Part shown: piece by piece, positions 55,408 to 64,000 of the stretch
Layout of the letters: each line of letters opens with the position of its first letter
Numbering within the stretch: the first letter of the stretch is position 1
NCBI GenBank assembly: GCA_017355425.1
Contig: CP070233.1
Location: 3,513,501 to 3,577,500, forward strand
Length of the DNA: 64,000 nt
Origin: Dolichospermum sp. DET69
GTDB taxonomy: Bacteria; Cyanobacteriota; Cyanobacteriia; Cyanobacteriales; Nostocaceae
Direction: 5' to 3'
Position numbers and translations under genes: made by a program
The notes under the pieces: model-generated
The model's database searches: none
Seen by the model: the letters and a program-made list of their open reading frames with translations, nothing else
What the model was told of the DNA's origin: nothing

Positions 55408-55662
55408 TTATCTATATTTAATTTTAAGCCATAGAATAATCAAGTTAAAAAATAATGTCACCCCATTAGCGAGAATCACTGGTAAAGCCCCGAGAATAAT
55501 CCCATAGATTAACCACAGAAATAAGCCACTCATGAAGACAATCAGCATCACATAGGACACATCTTTTGCTGATTTTGTCCGCCATATTTGGAACATTTGC
55601 GGTAAAAAAGCAATAGTGGTCAATGCCCCGGCAACTAATCCTAAAATGGTGATAAAATTCAT
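55408..55662 (-). CDS. SemiSWEET sugar transporter
   Basis: An 84-residue protein with three membrane helices (about 3-22, 36-56, 62-81) and the PQ-loop signature IAFLPQMFQIWRTKSAKDVS. SemiSWEETs dimerise to pass sugars. A single unit is complete for this family. It is 16 bp upstream of the radical SAM gene on the same strand. Confidence 0.9.
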   Translation of the reverse strand: MNFITILGLVAGALTTIAFLPQMFQIWRTKSAKDVSYVMLIVFMSGLFLWLIYGIILGALPVILANGVTLFFNLIILWLKIKYR

Positions 55663-55774
55663 GTTTAAAAATATATCCTAAATTTAAAGATTATACTCCA
55701 TTAATTGCAGATATTTAGCCAAATATAGCAGTCCGATATAGCGGTATGCAGTTGAATGAGATACAAAATTTTCC

Positions 55775-56097
55775 TAAGAGGTTGTTTGAAAACTTTTTCG
55801 TGTGGTATCTAACACCCGCAGATCCCCCTAAATCCCCCTTAAAAAGGGGGACTTTGAGGAATTTAGCCCCCCTTTGTAAGCTACGGTGTACACACATCTC
55901 TAGACAGGATGCTAAACGTGATCCGATCCCCCTAAATCCCCCTTAAAAAGGGGGACTTTGAAGAATTTAGCCCCCCTTTTTAAGGGGGGTTGGGGGGATC
56001 TAAACGTTGTGGGGCAACTCTAGAAGACTTGTGTGTACACCGTAGCCTTTGTAAGGGGGATCTCGATTAATTCTGATACTTTTCAAACATCCTCTAA
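55775..56097. mobile_element. MITE-like element with TAAGAGG ends (copy M2)
   Basis: Left end TAAGAGGTTGTTTGAAAAC, right end GATACTTTTCAAACATCCTCT. It has been interrupted by the CTACGG element at 55881. The left flank is the cut TATAGCGGT repeat, so M2 entered after that repeat. Confidence 0.75.
55881..56045 (-). mobile_element. CTACGG element, 165 bp, exact 10-bp target duplication
   Basis: The ends CTACGGTGTACACACA and TGTGTGTACACCGTAG are perfect inverse complements. The flanks are exact 10-bp direct repeats CCTTTGTAAG (55871-55880 and 56046-56055). It is the same 165-bp unit as 35345-35509, in opposite orientation. It has no coding capacity and probably moves by a transposase elsewhere. 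Confidence 0.9.
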
Positions 56098-56296
56098 GAA
56101 ACCATACAGAAAAAGACTTTTAACTCTGTTCCCTACTATAGGATAAATTAACTATGCCAGAAGTTTTGATAGATGATGTTATTTGATTATTAAATTCAAA
56201 AAAGAATATTATTTCTAAGTTATTGTTTTGCTGCTAATTCGGGCATTATATAAAGATAGTCATCAATTGCTATATCTAATTAGTGAGAAATCGAAG

Positions 56297-56509
56297 ATGA
56301 AACGATATATGCCTTTTTTGATTATTGCCTTTATTCTCTTTATAATCCTGGGAGATAAGGTATTACCAGGTAAATTAGGGAAATCTAGCATTCAAACCCG
56401 CATAGCTTTAAATGACTTTGCACTTAACCTATTTCCCACCGTTAAGCCTCCTAAAAACCCTTATGAACGAACAGAGAAGCAGCTAGAAGAAACAGAACAA
56501 AAAAGGTAG
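56297..56509 (+). CDS. Small hypothetical membrane protein
   Basis: A 70-residue protein starting MKRYMPFLIIAFILFIILGD, with one N-terminal membrane segment (about 6-19) and a soluble, charged C-terminal part (PTVKPPKNPYERTEKQLEET). No family is recognised. It converges with radC, with only 5 bp between the two. Confidence 0.6.
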   Translation: MKRYMPFLIIAFILFIILGDKVLPGKLGKSSIQTRIALNDFALNLFPTVKPPKNPYERTEKQLEETEQKR

Positions 56510-56514
56510 AAATA

Positions 56515-57246
56515 TCAATCAACTTGAGGACAATCATCCCATAAAGTGGTAATTTCTCTTAAACTCTGATGAGTGCCATTACCTAAGATTAAATGATCTA
56601 AAATGGGAATGGCTAGAAGTTCCGCACCGGCTAATAATTGACGAGTCAATTCTATATCGGCTTCACTGGGTTCTAAACTACCAGAAGGATGATTATGGGC
56701 AACTATTACCCGTGTAGCACCTTGACGAATAACTTCTCTAAAAATATCACGAGGTGAGGCTAGAGTTTCTGTTGCAGTACCAATAGTAATTACCCTTGTT
56801 CCTAATAACTTATTTTTCACATCTAATAATAACACGGCAAATCTTTCTTGATTTTGCCACATCAAGTCTTGACTAAGCACAGCAGCCGCAGCAATGGGAC
56901 TATCAATGACTGTTCCATCGGAAGGACGGGATAAAAAAGTCCGTTTACCTAATTCAATTGCAGCCAAGATAGTTGTCGCTTTTGCCGGTCCCACACCGGG
57001 AATTTCCATTAACTCAGCGGGGGAAACATCTCGTAAAGCGGCTAAGGGATCACACTGACCTTTGCCTAATACTTGTAATATATATTGCCCTAAACCAACT
57101 GCGGATAATTTACCAGGTCCTTGACCAGTACCCAGCAAAATAGCGATTAATTCCGCTGTAGCTAAAATTTTCGGTCCGTGAGTTATTAATCTTTCACGGG
57201 GGCGTTCATTTTCGGGTAAGTCGGCTATTCTCAGGCAATAAGTCAT
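56515..57246 (-). CDS. radC: RadC-family JAB/MPN-domain protein
   Basis: A 243-residue protein. The N-terminal part is helix-hairpin-helix ([20 protein letters not shown]), and the C-terminal JAB domain has the metalloprotease-type motif [18 protein letters not shown] (HxH-x7-SxxD). RadC function is unsettled despite the name; the domain is often near mobile DNA. Confidence 0.92.
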   Translation of the reverse strand: MTYCLRIADLPENERPRERLITHGPKILATAELIAILLGTGQGPGKLSAVGLGQYILQVLGKGQCDPLAALRDVSPAELMEIPGVGPAKATTILAAIELGKRTFLSRPSDGTVIDSPIAAAAVLSQDLMWQNQERFAVLLLDVKNKLLGTRVITIGTATETLASPRDIFREVIRQGATRVIVAHNHPSGSLEPSEADIELTRQLLAGAELLAIPILDHLILGNGTHQSLREITTLWDDCPQVD

Positions 57247-57392
57247 ACCAATCGGGGATTTTGAATTGGGAATAATTGGGTAGAGCCATCCTTATTTATC
57301 CCTTATTTCCAGTGACAATTATTCCTGCTTGACAAAATCTTTATTTTTTGTAGAGATTACCTGAGTGATACTGAATGAAAAATGTAAATTAA

Positions 57393-58331
57393 TTACTGGT
57401 ATATTTGCGTAGCTTTGAGCATATGGTAAGTAATAATTAACTGAGTGAGGGCGAGGGGGTAACTTTGCAATGTTTCGCCAGTTGTCCCCGCTATTTTACC
57501 TAATTCTGGATTGCTTTCGCGATCGCACACACTATTCAAATGCGGCATATCGTTACACATAATCCGTTCGATTTTATTCACCTGTTCCAATGTTGCATGA
57601 CCGTCAACCTCTAAAACATCTACCGGTTTTCCCATATCTCTATCCAGTCCCAAGCGGATAGCTGATTGGGAATCACTACGCCCTGCATGGATAATTTCCG
57701 TAAAATCGGGATGAGGAATCGAAGGACGCAGCACCAAGCGCACATTTAAACGTCCATTAGTTTCATCAACTTCATCATTGGGAGGATAGAAACTGACCAC
57801 AATATCTGACCATTGCCGCTGAGGACGAATATACATTTCTGAATCTGGTTCGCGTTTGTCTAATTCCGCTAATACCTGTTCTGGAGAATAACCACGTTTT
57901 TGCGTATCTCGTTTCACCTTCCAATCAGCACGCAGTGATTCAGGAGGGGCAAGATAAACCTTTACATCATAAGCTTCACGGGCTGCACGGGTAGAATAAC
58001 CTAGTAACCCTTCGATAATCACAAATTTACTGGGCTTGATATATTGCGGCGGCTCAAAAGTCCCTGTGGAGTGGCTGTAAACCGGCTTGAGAATTGCCTG
58101 TCCTGTGCGTAGCAGCGATAAATGTTGCTGCATGATATCCAGATAGTTACAATCGGGATGGAGGGCTGTAATCCCCAATTCTGCCCGTTGTGTGCGATCA
58201 TAACGATGGTAATCGTCCGTACAGATAATAGTTACATTTTCAGGACCTAGTACCTGAGCAATACCTCTAGTCAGAGTTGTTTTCCCAGCAGCACTATCAC
58301 CAACAATACCCAGAATAATTGGACGGCTCAT
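57393..58331 (-). CDS. Phosphoribulokinase-family kinase
   Basis: A 312-residue P-loop kinase: GIVGDSAAGKTTLTRGIAQ (Walker A), CTDDYHRYDRTQRAELGITA (substrate-binding), IIEGLLGYSTRAAREAYDVK. It is close to phosphoribulokinase but may be the second, divergent PRK-like or uridine-kinase-like protein found in cyanobacteria rather than the Calvin-cycle enzyme. Confidence 0.8.
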   Translation of the reverse strand: MSRPIILGIVGDSAAGKTTLTRGIAQVLGPENVTIICTDDYHRYDRTQRAELGITALHPDCNYLDIMQQHLSLLRTGQAILKPVYSHSTGTFEPPQYIKPSKFVIIEGLLGYSTRAAREAYDVKVYLAPPESLRADWKVKRDTQKRGYSPEQVLAELDKREPDSEMYIRPQRQWSDIVVSFYPPNDEVDETNGRLNVRLVLRPSIPHPDFTEIIHAGRSDSQSAIRLGLDRDMGKPVDVLEVDGHATLEQVNKIERIMCNDMPHLNSVCDRESNPELGKIAGTTGETLQSYPLALTQLIITYHMLKATQIYQ

Positions 58332-58457
58332 GAATACCCTCTCTGACGCGAGTAAGTTTATAGAATAATCCTTAATTTTAGAAGGCAGATAACCAATTTA
58401 TTCAGAAAATCCTCTGTTTGCAACATCTCTACACAAACTTTTCAACCACCAATATAA
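58332..58457. other. PRK-like gene upstream sequence to the IS target site
   Basis: AT-rich promoter region of the PRK-like gene. It ends at the 6-bp target duplication ATATAA (58452-58457) of the insertion sequence. Confidence 0.5.
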
Positions 58458-60737
58458 CCCACATTCCGCACCCTTAACTGTCACAATCGGTTATTACGGA
58501 AATTAATTAATAAAAAAGGAGTAAAAAATTACCTTTGGCTCAAAAAAAATGGATTTTGGATAGGAAAATTTATTAGATGTATTCTCAATAAGGAGCAATA
58601 AATACAAGAGTGGTTTGGTAGAGAATTTTAATAATATAATTATATGCTGATAATATTAATATATAATTGTAACTTATGTTTATCTAAAAATAAAGTTAAA
58701 AACGCCATGAAAATTTCAGAACATTAATTTTATTAATGAACCAAATGGTCTAATTAAAATATTGATAATATTGATAAATCAACTTATATATCTGTAGTAA
58801 TTACGGCAATTTTCTGGGAGGAATAGGAGAATGTACTTCATTTCTGATGTTAAATTATAAAATTCTCTTTTTTCTTGAAAAGTAACAAGATGAACTGATT
58901 GAAAACATTGAAATATCCACCGCATGGTTGGATTGTTTATGGCTTTTCCCAATTGATTTTTTACAGTATAGTTTAAGGATTTTAAAGCGGCTCTAATTTC
59001 TCTTTGTGCTAGAGTATAAACTAGCAAACATAACCCCATTATCATTGCCAAGGCTTCTATTCTTTCTGGGCTTTTGAGAAAAATACTATCTGCTAAAAAT
59101 AAAGGATTTTTGAGAAAACTAAATCCTCTTTCACATGATTGCTGCGCTTTATATTCAGATAGCATTTTCTCATCGCTCAGTTCCTTTTCACACAGAACAT
59201 TCGTAGCAATTATAAACCTTCCTGCACTTAACATTTCTTGCTCAATAACATCTTTATTTTCATCAACCGTTGCTGAAATTTGATAGTATTTTGATTGATT
59301 TTCTTCTTTGATGTTGGGAATTTTTTCCGTAATTTCGATATTTGCTACCTGATGATATTTAAATTCTTTACTTATTTTGGTTAATTCTTTTCTAGCATCA
59401 GCAGCGCAAGCAAATTTTTCTTGTGCTAGTTTTTTTAACTTAGCTTCAGTATTTATCAAAGCTTTTTCTATTTTCTTAGATAATTTCTGTAAGTCAGATT
59501 TTTTTCTATCTTGACTTTGTACAACTAACCATCTTTGTTCTATGTCTCCATAAGTTATTTTTCTTTGGGCATAAGAATATCCTGATTTTTCACTTTTAAC
59601 AAATTCCGATTCTGCTAAACTCATTACTAAGCTTTTTGCCAATTTTATCGTCAATGGTACTCGCGTCAACCATTTGATACTCGACATTAACTTGATATTT
59701 GATTCTGTATATAATGCGCTATCTGCTACTATTAAACTATCAACTTGTATTCTTTTCTGATACTCAACTGCAATTTCTCCAAACTTTTTAGAATCAACTT
59801 CATTTCCTGACACTGCTTTTATATATATTGGTATATCTCCATCTCCTGAACATATTAATTGTGTAATAAATTGTTTTAAATCTGGTCTATGGTCACGGGA
59901 ATAACCATAGGTTAGGTTTATTGTTTGAGGTGATTTTTTCTCTTCATTTTCTTTTTCTAATGAACCTGATTCTTTTTGATTTTTGAAGATTACTTCTGGT
60001 AAACTATATTCATATTCTCCATCTACATGAAATGATGTTGAATCCAAGTGTGATGATAAAAGTGATATCTGATATATTTCTACCGTATTTAAACTGACTG
60101 CTAAAAATACTGTATCTAGTCCTTTTATAAATAATTTATCTAATACTCTCCCCAGCTTATCATCATTGAAATATTCTGGTTTTGCTCCTGCACCAATTAA
60201 GTGTTCACAAGCGATTAATTCAAAGAATTTTGGGAACATATATAAAGGCTGTGACATCATGCTTAATCCGTTTAAAATCATCGCCTTTACTACCTGACCC
60301 GCACTGACTTTTTCTTCTGGTTCTGACCCTAGTAAATTATTAATTATTTCTACTATCCCAATTGAATCTGCTATTCCTGCTACTATTCCCAAATGATCAA
60401 TCTTCTTCAATTCAAGGTCTTTTATATTAAACATGACAACAGAAACTCCACAAAAGTATCTGTTTTGTATTTTCTCATTTTTCTGTTGAGTCAACACATT
60501 TTTTTAGTTTTTTCATCGTAATTGAGGATAAACTTTTCAATGATTTTGAACTCAGTTTTCTATCAAAATAACCTAAGAACCAATAATTTCATACTTGGTC
60601 GTAAATATTTAACTATATCTCTAGCTTAATAGTAATAATTCCTATTTAGCTTAAACAAATCCTCTCGGCAATTAGTTCCTATGTACTAACTACATCCGTT
60701 TCCTTGGGGTGTGACAGTTGTGGGTGCGGAATGTGGG
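58458..60737 (-). mobile_element. Complete IS1634-type insertion sequence
   Basis: Left end CCCACATTCCGCACCC..AACTGTCACA (58458-58484), right end its complement (TGTGACAGTT..GGGTGCGGAATGTGGG, ending at 60737). The flanks are exact 6-bp direct repeats ATATAA (58452-58457, 60738-60743). The 2280-bp element carries one transposase gene and no accessory gene. The target duplication length agrees with the IS1634/IS4-group. Termini, gene and duplication are all intact, so the insertion is probably recent. Confidence 0.92.
58779..60434 (-). CDS. IS1634-family transposase
   Basis: From the Met of MFNIKDLELKKIDHLGIVAG (551 residues; a GTGGAG sequence lies about 14 nt upstream). The N-terminal part matches DUF4277 (LGIVAGIADSIGIVEIINNL), followed by the DDE catalytic core with SHLDSTSFHVDGEYEYSLPE, VADSALYTESNIKLM and QQSCERGFSFLKNPL as the Asp, Asp and Glu sites. 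A TTG codon 63 bp upstream is an alternative start. It is the sole gene of the element. Confidence 0.92.
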   Translation of the reverse strand: MFNIKDLELKKIDHLGIVAGIADSIGIVEIINNLLGSEPEEKVSAGQVVKAMILNGLSMMSQPLYMFPKFFELIACEHLIGAGAKPEYFNDDKLGRVLDKLFIKGLDTVFLAVSLNTVEIYQISLLSSHLDSTSFHVDGEYEYSLPEVIFKNQKESGSLEKENEEKKSPQTINLTYGYSRDHRPDLKQFITQLICSGDGDIPIYIKAVSGNEVDSKKFGEIAVEYQKRIQVDSLIVADSALYTESNIKLMSSIKWLTRVPLTIKLAKSLVMSLAESEFVKSEKSGYSYAQRKITYGDIEQRWLVVQSQDRKKSDLQKLSKKIEKALINTEAKLKKLAQEKFACAADARKELTKISKEFKYHQVANIEITEKIPNIKEENQSKYYQISATVDENKDVIEQEMLSAGRFIIATNVLCEKELSDEKMLSEYKAQQSCERGFSFLKNPLFLADSIFLKSPERIEALAMIMGLCLLVYTLAQREIRAALKSLNYTVKNQLGKAINNPTMRWIFQCFQSVHLVTFQEKREFYNLTSEMKYILLFLPENCRNYYRYIS

Positions 60738-60743
60738 ATATAA

Positions 60744-61170
60744 TTATTTTCCTCTTTATCCTGTCAATCCTTAAATCCTGGACATCCTGATATGGCTACG
60801 CCACGCTACGCTATCAGACAATCAAGACTTGACAAATCTCAAAGACTAGGCTATATTTATGTTATGAGTGGAAAAGTGTGCGCCCATATATAGGCAACCT
60901 GATAATTTTGTCAATGTCTGAATCAGGATATCCACCGATTTGAGGATTTACAGGATGTTGTTGGATGATTGTTTGTGGGAAGTTGGGATTTTGGAGATGA
61001 TTTTGTCAGAATCAGGATATCCACCGATTTCAGGATTTACAGGATGTTGTTGGATGATTGTTTGTGGGAAGTTGGGATTTTTCAGGATGTTGTTTAATGA
61101 TTGTTTGTGGGGATTTTGGAGATGATTTTGTCAGAATTAGGATTTAAGGATTTTCATTCAGGATGAGTAA
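60744..61170. repeat. TCAGGAT-family array, forward half
   Basis: Motif units in the forward orientation: TCAGGATATCCACCGATTTG, AGGATTTACAGGATGTTGTT, GGATGATTGTTTGTGGGAAG, GATGATTTTGTCAGAAT. At 60764-60822 the block GGCTACGCCACGCTACGCTATC is inserted between the CCTGATA and TCAGACAATC parts, as at 5353-5390 in inverse order. The spacing of units is less regular than in the other half. Confidence 0.8.
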
Positions 61171-61229
61171 TTGGTAATTGCGAAAATGCTGTAAACTAAC
61201 CATCGAAAGAAGAGCATAAAACAACATCT

Positions 61230-62470
61230 TTAAAATATCCCAACTTCCAAAAATCACCACTTCCTCAAAAACAATCTTTCAATCACATCCTGTAAATCCT
61301 CAAATCCTGGATATCCTGATTCAGACTAAAAAAATCACCACTTCCTCAAAAACAATCTTTCAATCACATCCTGTAAATCCTCAAATCGGTGGATATCCTG
61401 ATTCAGACTAAAAAAATCACCACTTCCTCAAAAACAATCTTTCAATCACATCCTGTAAATCCTCAAATCCTGGATATCCTGATTCAGACTGAAAAAATCA
61501 CCACTTCCTCAAAAACAATCTTTCAATCACATCCTGTAAATCCTCAAATCCTGGATATCCTGATTCAGACTGAAAAAATCACCACTTCCTCAAAAACAAT
61601 CTTTCAATCACATCCTGTAAATCCTCAAATCCTGGATATCCTGATTCAGACTGAAAAAATCACCACTTCCTCAAAAACAATCTTTCAATCACATCCTGTA
61701 AATCCTCAAATCCTGGATATCCTGATTCAGACTAAAAAAATCACTACTTCCTCAAAAACAATCTTTCAATCACATCCTGTAAATCCTCAAATCGGTGGAT
61801 ATCCTGATTCAGACTAAAAAAATCACCACTTCCTCAAAAACAATCTTTCAATCACATCCTGTAAATCCTCAAATCGGTGGATATCCTGATTCAGACTAAA
61901 AAAATCACCACTTCCTCAAAAACAATCTTTCAATCACATCCTGTAAATCCTCAAATCCTGGATATCCTGATTCAGACTAAAAAAATCACCACTTCCTCAA
62001 AAACAATCTTTCAATCACATCCTGTAAATCCTCAAATCCTGGATATCCTGATTCAGACTAAAAAAATCACTACTTCCTCAAAAACAATCTTTCAATCACA
62101 TCCTGTAAATCCTCAAATCCTGGATATCCTGATTCAGACTAAAAAAATCACCACTTCCTCAAAAACAATCTTTCAATCACATCCTGTAAATCCTCAAATC
62201 CTGGATATCCTGATTCAGACTGAAAAAATCACCACTTCCTCAAAAACAATCTTTCAATCACATCCTGTAAATCCTCAAATCCTGGATATCCTGATTCAGA
62301 CTAAAAAAATCACCACTTCCTCAAAAACAATCTTTCAATCACATCCTGTAAATCCTCAAATCCTGGATATCCTGATTCAGACTGAAAAAATCACCACTTC
62401 CTCAAAAACAATCTTTCAATCACATCCTGTAAATCCTCAAATCCTGGATATCCTGATTCAGACAATTAAG
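61230..62470. repeat. 81-bp tandem array, inverted half, about 15 copies
   Basis: Unit: ATCCTCAAATCCTGGATATC, CTGATTCAGACTAAAAAAAT, CACCACTTCCTCAAAAACAA, TCTTTCAATCACATCCTGTA. Variants are CCTGG versus CGGTGG (82-bp units) and ACTAAAAA versus ACTGAAAA. Frames open across units because 81 is divisible by 3. With 60744-61170 it forms a strand-switching array whose axis is near 61190. Confidence 0.92.
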
Positions 62471-62561
62471 CTTTTATATCACCTTTTAATGCTTCTAGAC
62501 AATTACCTAAGGGAATTTTTAAATCTTCTAGGCTTGTAACTGAGTCTAGAGGATTTGGGGG

Positions 62562-62638
62562 TTGACATTTGATTTTAAATTTGTTATCATAGAACCGATA
62601 AGGAAGAACTATCATAAAATAATTAATAAATATAAATC
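62562..62638 (+). promoter_or_regulatory. Promoter and leader of the O-methyltransferase gene
   Basis: TTGACA (62562-62567), 17 bp, TATCAT (62585-62590), followed by GATAAGGAAGAACTAT in the leader. It matches the orphan block at 45010-45075 in both boxes and the leader motif, which supports its reality as a sigma-70-type promoter. Confidence 0.75.
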
Positions 62639-63301
62639 ATGTCAAAACAAACCCTGGGTTTAGAACAAAACTTATATGATTATTTGCTGGCAGTTTCCCT
62701 GCGCGAACCAACTATTTTAACCCAACTGCGTCAAGAAACCGCTCAAATGCCCAGGTCTATCATGCAAATATCCCCTGAACAGGGGCAATTTATGGCATTA
62801 TTAATTAAATTGATAGGAGCAAAAAGAACCTTAGAAGTCGGTGTATTTACTGGCTACAGTTCCTTAGTAGTGGCTTTGGCTTTACCCGCAGATGGTAAAA
62901 TAGTCGCCTGTGATGTCAGTGAAGAATATACAAGTGTTGCCCGTCGTTATTGGCAACAAGCGGGAGTTGCTGATAAAATTGATTTGCATATTGCCCCAGC
63001 TTTAGAAACTTTAGATAAGTTATTGACAGCAGGGGAAGCAGGAAGTTTTGATTTTGCCTTTATAGATGCTGACAAAGGTAACTATGATAATTATTATGAG
63101 CGATCGCTGGAATTAATTCGCCCAGGTGGACTAATTGCCATTGATAATGTGTTGTGGTCAGGTAAAGTTGCAGAGACAGAAATACAGGATAATCAAACTA
63201 ACAAAATTCGGGCTTTAAATCGCAAACTACATCAAGATTCCCGAATTACCTTGAGTTTAGTTCCCATAGCCGACGGATTAACCTTAGCGATGAAAAATTA
63301 G
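62639..63301 (+). CDS. Class I SAM-dependent O-methyltransferase
   Basis: A 220-residue member of the caffeoyl-CoA/catechol-O-methyltransferase-like family: LIGAKRTLEVGVFTGYSSLV (motif I, SAM binding), DFAFIDADKGNYDNYYE (metal-binding DxDK), and LIRPGGLIAIDNVLWSG. The substrate in cyanobacteria is unknown. The promoter is at 62562. It is followed by the toxin-antitoxin pair. Confidence 0.95.
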   Translation: MSKQTLGLEQNLYDYLLAVSLREPTILTQLRQETAQMPRSIMQISPEQGQFMALLIKLIGAKRTLEVGVFTGYSSLVVALALPADGKIVACDVSEEYTSVARRYWQQAGVADKIDLHIAPALETLDKLLTAGEAGSFDFAFIDADKGNYDNYYERSLELIRPGGLIAIDNVLWSGKVAETEIQDNQTNKIRALNRKLHQDSRITLSLVPIADGLTLAMKN

Positions 63302-63380
63302 TCCGAATAGATAGCGCAGGAATCTCGCTTACTTCTATTTATAGCTAAACTAGGAATATAACTTGAAAATATCAAATACA

Positions 63381-63599
63381 ATGTCCAATCATCCTTCAGT
63401 TATAAGTGTCTCTTCTGAAATTATGAGTGGTACTCCTGTTTTTACGGGAACAAGAGTTCCTATACAAACACTCTTAGATTATTTAAAAGCAGGAGACTCA
63501 ATAGATGATTTTTTAGATGGTTTTCCCACTGTTACTAGGGAACAAGTCATTACATTCTTAGAAGAAGCAGGAAAACAAATGATTAACAAGGTAGCTTAG
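63381..63599 (+). CDS. DUF433 antitoxin
   Basis: A 72-residue protein starting MSNHPSVISVSSEIMSGTPV (an in-frame TTG at 63363 is less likely). It shows GTRVPIQTLLDYLKAGDSID and FLDGFPTVTREQVITFLEEA, the DUF433 signature, known as an antitoxin group with a helix-turn-helix-like part. It is next to a DUF5615-type toxin gene, 1 bp apart. Confidence 0.88.
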   Translation: MSNHPSVISVSSEIMSGTPVFTGTRVPIQTLLDYLKAGDSIDDFLDGFPTVTREQVITFLEEAGKQMINKVA

Positions 63600-63600
63600 G

Positions 63601-63924
63601 ATGAAACTGCTTCTAGATGAATGTATTGACCGCAAGTTAACTAAGGAATTTGTAGGTTATGAAATCAAAACAGTTCCCCAAATGGGATGGGCAGGAACTA
63701 AAAATGGTAAACTACTAGCTTTAGTAGAACAGGAATTTGATGTTTTTATTACGGTTGATAGAAATTTATCTTTTCAGCAAAATTTGTCTCAGTTTAATAT
63801 TGCTGTAGTTGTTTTGCAAGCATCTTCTAATAGATTAATTGATTTGAAACCTTTAGTTCCTAAGATTTTAGATATTTTATCTACATTAGTGAAAGGTCAA
63901 GCTGTAGTTGTTAGTCTTGAATGA
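63601..63924 (+). CDS. DUF5615 PIN-like toxin
   Basis: A 107-residue protein with MKLLLDECIDRKLTKEF (first Asp and Glu of the PIN-like core) and FDVFITVDRNLSFQQNLSQF (Asp). DUF5615 proteins are PIN-like putative RNases, and here it follows its DUF433 antitoxin, so it is a type II toxin-antitoxin pair. Confidence 0.88.
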   Translation: MKLLLDECIDRKLTKEFVGYEIKTVPQMGWAGTKNGKLLALVEQEFDVFITVDRNLSFQQNLSQFNIAVVVLQASSNRLIDLKPLVPKILDILSTLVKGQAVVVSLE

Positions 63925-63940
63925 TAAGAAACTGAAATAA

Positions 63941-64000
63941 GATCCCCGACTTCTTTCTGGATCTTGTAAATAAATGATAAACTGATCTCAGAAGTCGGGG
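63941..64000. repeat. Split palindrome at the window end
   Basis: GATCCCCGACTTCTTT (63941-63956) and AGAAGTCGGGG (63990-64000) are arms of the same palindrome as at 12958-12990, but separated by about 33 bp. The right arm is cut by the window end. It could terminate the toxin-antitoxin message. Confidence 0.65.

Larger units (their letters stand above)
55663..56296. other. 634-bp region with nested repeats
   Basis: It contains a TATAGCGGT repeat fragment (55737-55772) interrupted by a TAAGAGG-family element (55775-56097) which itself contains a CTACGG element (55881-56045). No gene was found. Confidence 0.75.

Noticed and set aside
61389-62539. Open frames encoding repeats of DILIQTEKITTSSKTIFQS
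   Set aside because: Artefact of the 81-bp unit. The frames stop where the 82-bp CGGTGG variants occur.
1-64000. tRNA or rRNA genes
   Set aside because: I found no cloverleaf-compatible sequence with a T-arm GTTCRANYC and acceptor pairing; a covariance scan was not possible here.

Overview
The window comes from a filamentous, probably heterocyst-forming cyanobacterium of the Anabaena/Dolichospermum/Aphanizomenon/Nostoc type. The evidence is a magnesium-chelatase ChlD gene, an N-terminal DnaE half ending in a split-intein N fragment, a PanC-Cmk fusion, an Fe-type SOD, an Amt transporter, a phosphoribulokinase-like kinase, many GCGATCGC (HIP1) octamers, and an AT-rich sequence loaded with cyanobacterial palindromes, heptamer arrays and MITE-like repeats. 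Genus is an inference; no rRNA or tRNA was seen.

Layout. 1-3 kb: translation genes rpsB and tsf, separated by a long spacer holding a conserved, possibly structured element that recurs near 37.4 kb. 3-9 kb: a NERD/UvrD-type helicase, a strand-switching tandem repeat array, and dnaE-N with its split intein. 9-12 kb: repeat-rich DNA, a decayed membrane-protein gene and chlD. 12-22 kb: a Uma2 nuclease, then an uncharacterised set with two asparagine-synthetase-like proteins lacking the glutaminase cysteine, a LysA-like protein lacking the PLP lysine, and a zinc-ribbon membrane protein. A Septu-like ATPase/HNH pair lies between the two synthetase-like genes, and sodB follows. 22-26 kb: panC-cmk and an RlpA-like protein. 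26.5-28.2 kb: a broken glutaminase gene running into a 137-bp tandem array. 28-36 kb: ParA, a giant DEDD exonuclease + PD-(D/E)XK nuclease + FtsK translocase fusion, a large P-loop ATPase and a winged-helix-like protein, with a fragment of a second copy of the ATPase upstream. This is the best candidate for an undescribed system.

36-45 kb: lipoate ligase-like, YbjN, purH (flanked by a heptamer array), a solo TnpB with a divergent small ribbon-helix-helix gene, and amt. 45-58 kb: a paired M16 protease set, a TetR regulator, DUF4332, PhzF, three tandem near-identical DUF2887/Rpn-type genes, a radical SAM enzyme, SemiSWEET, RadC and a PRK-like kinase. 58-64 kb: a complete IS1634-type insertion sequence with 28-bp-class inverted ends and a 6-bp target duplication, a second strand-switching tandem array, an O-methyltransferase with a clear promoter, and a DUF433/DUF5615 toxin-antitoxin pair.

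The most striking overall property is layered repeat invasion. At least four families of short inverted-repeat elements are present. Several can be dated relative to one another because one is inserted inside another with a visible target duplication. Short repeats have also entered reading frames in frame (13.7, 15.7 and 30.5 kb).
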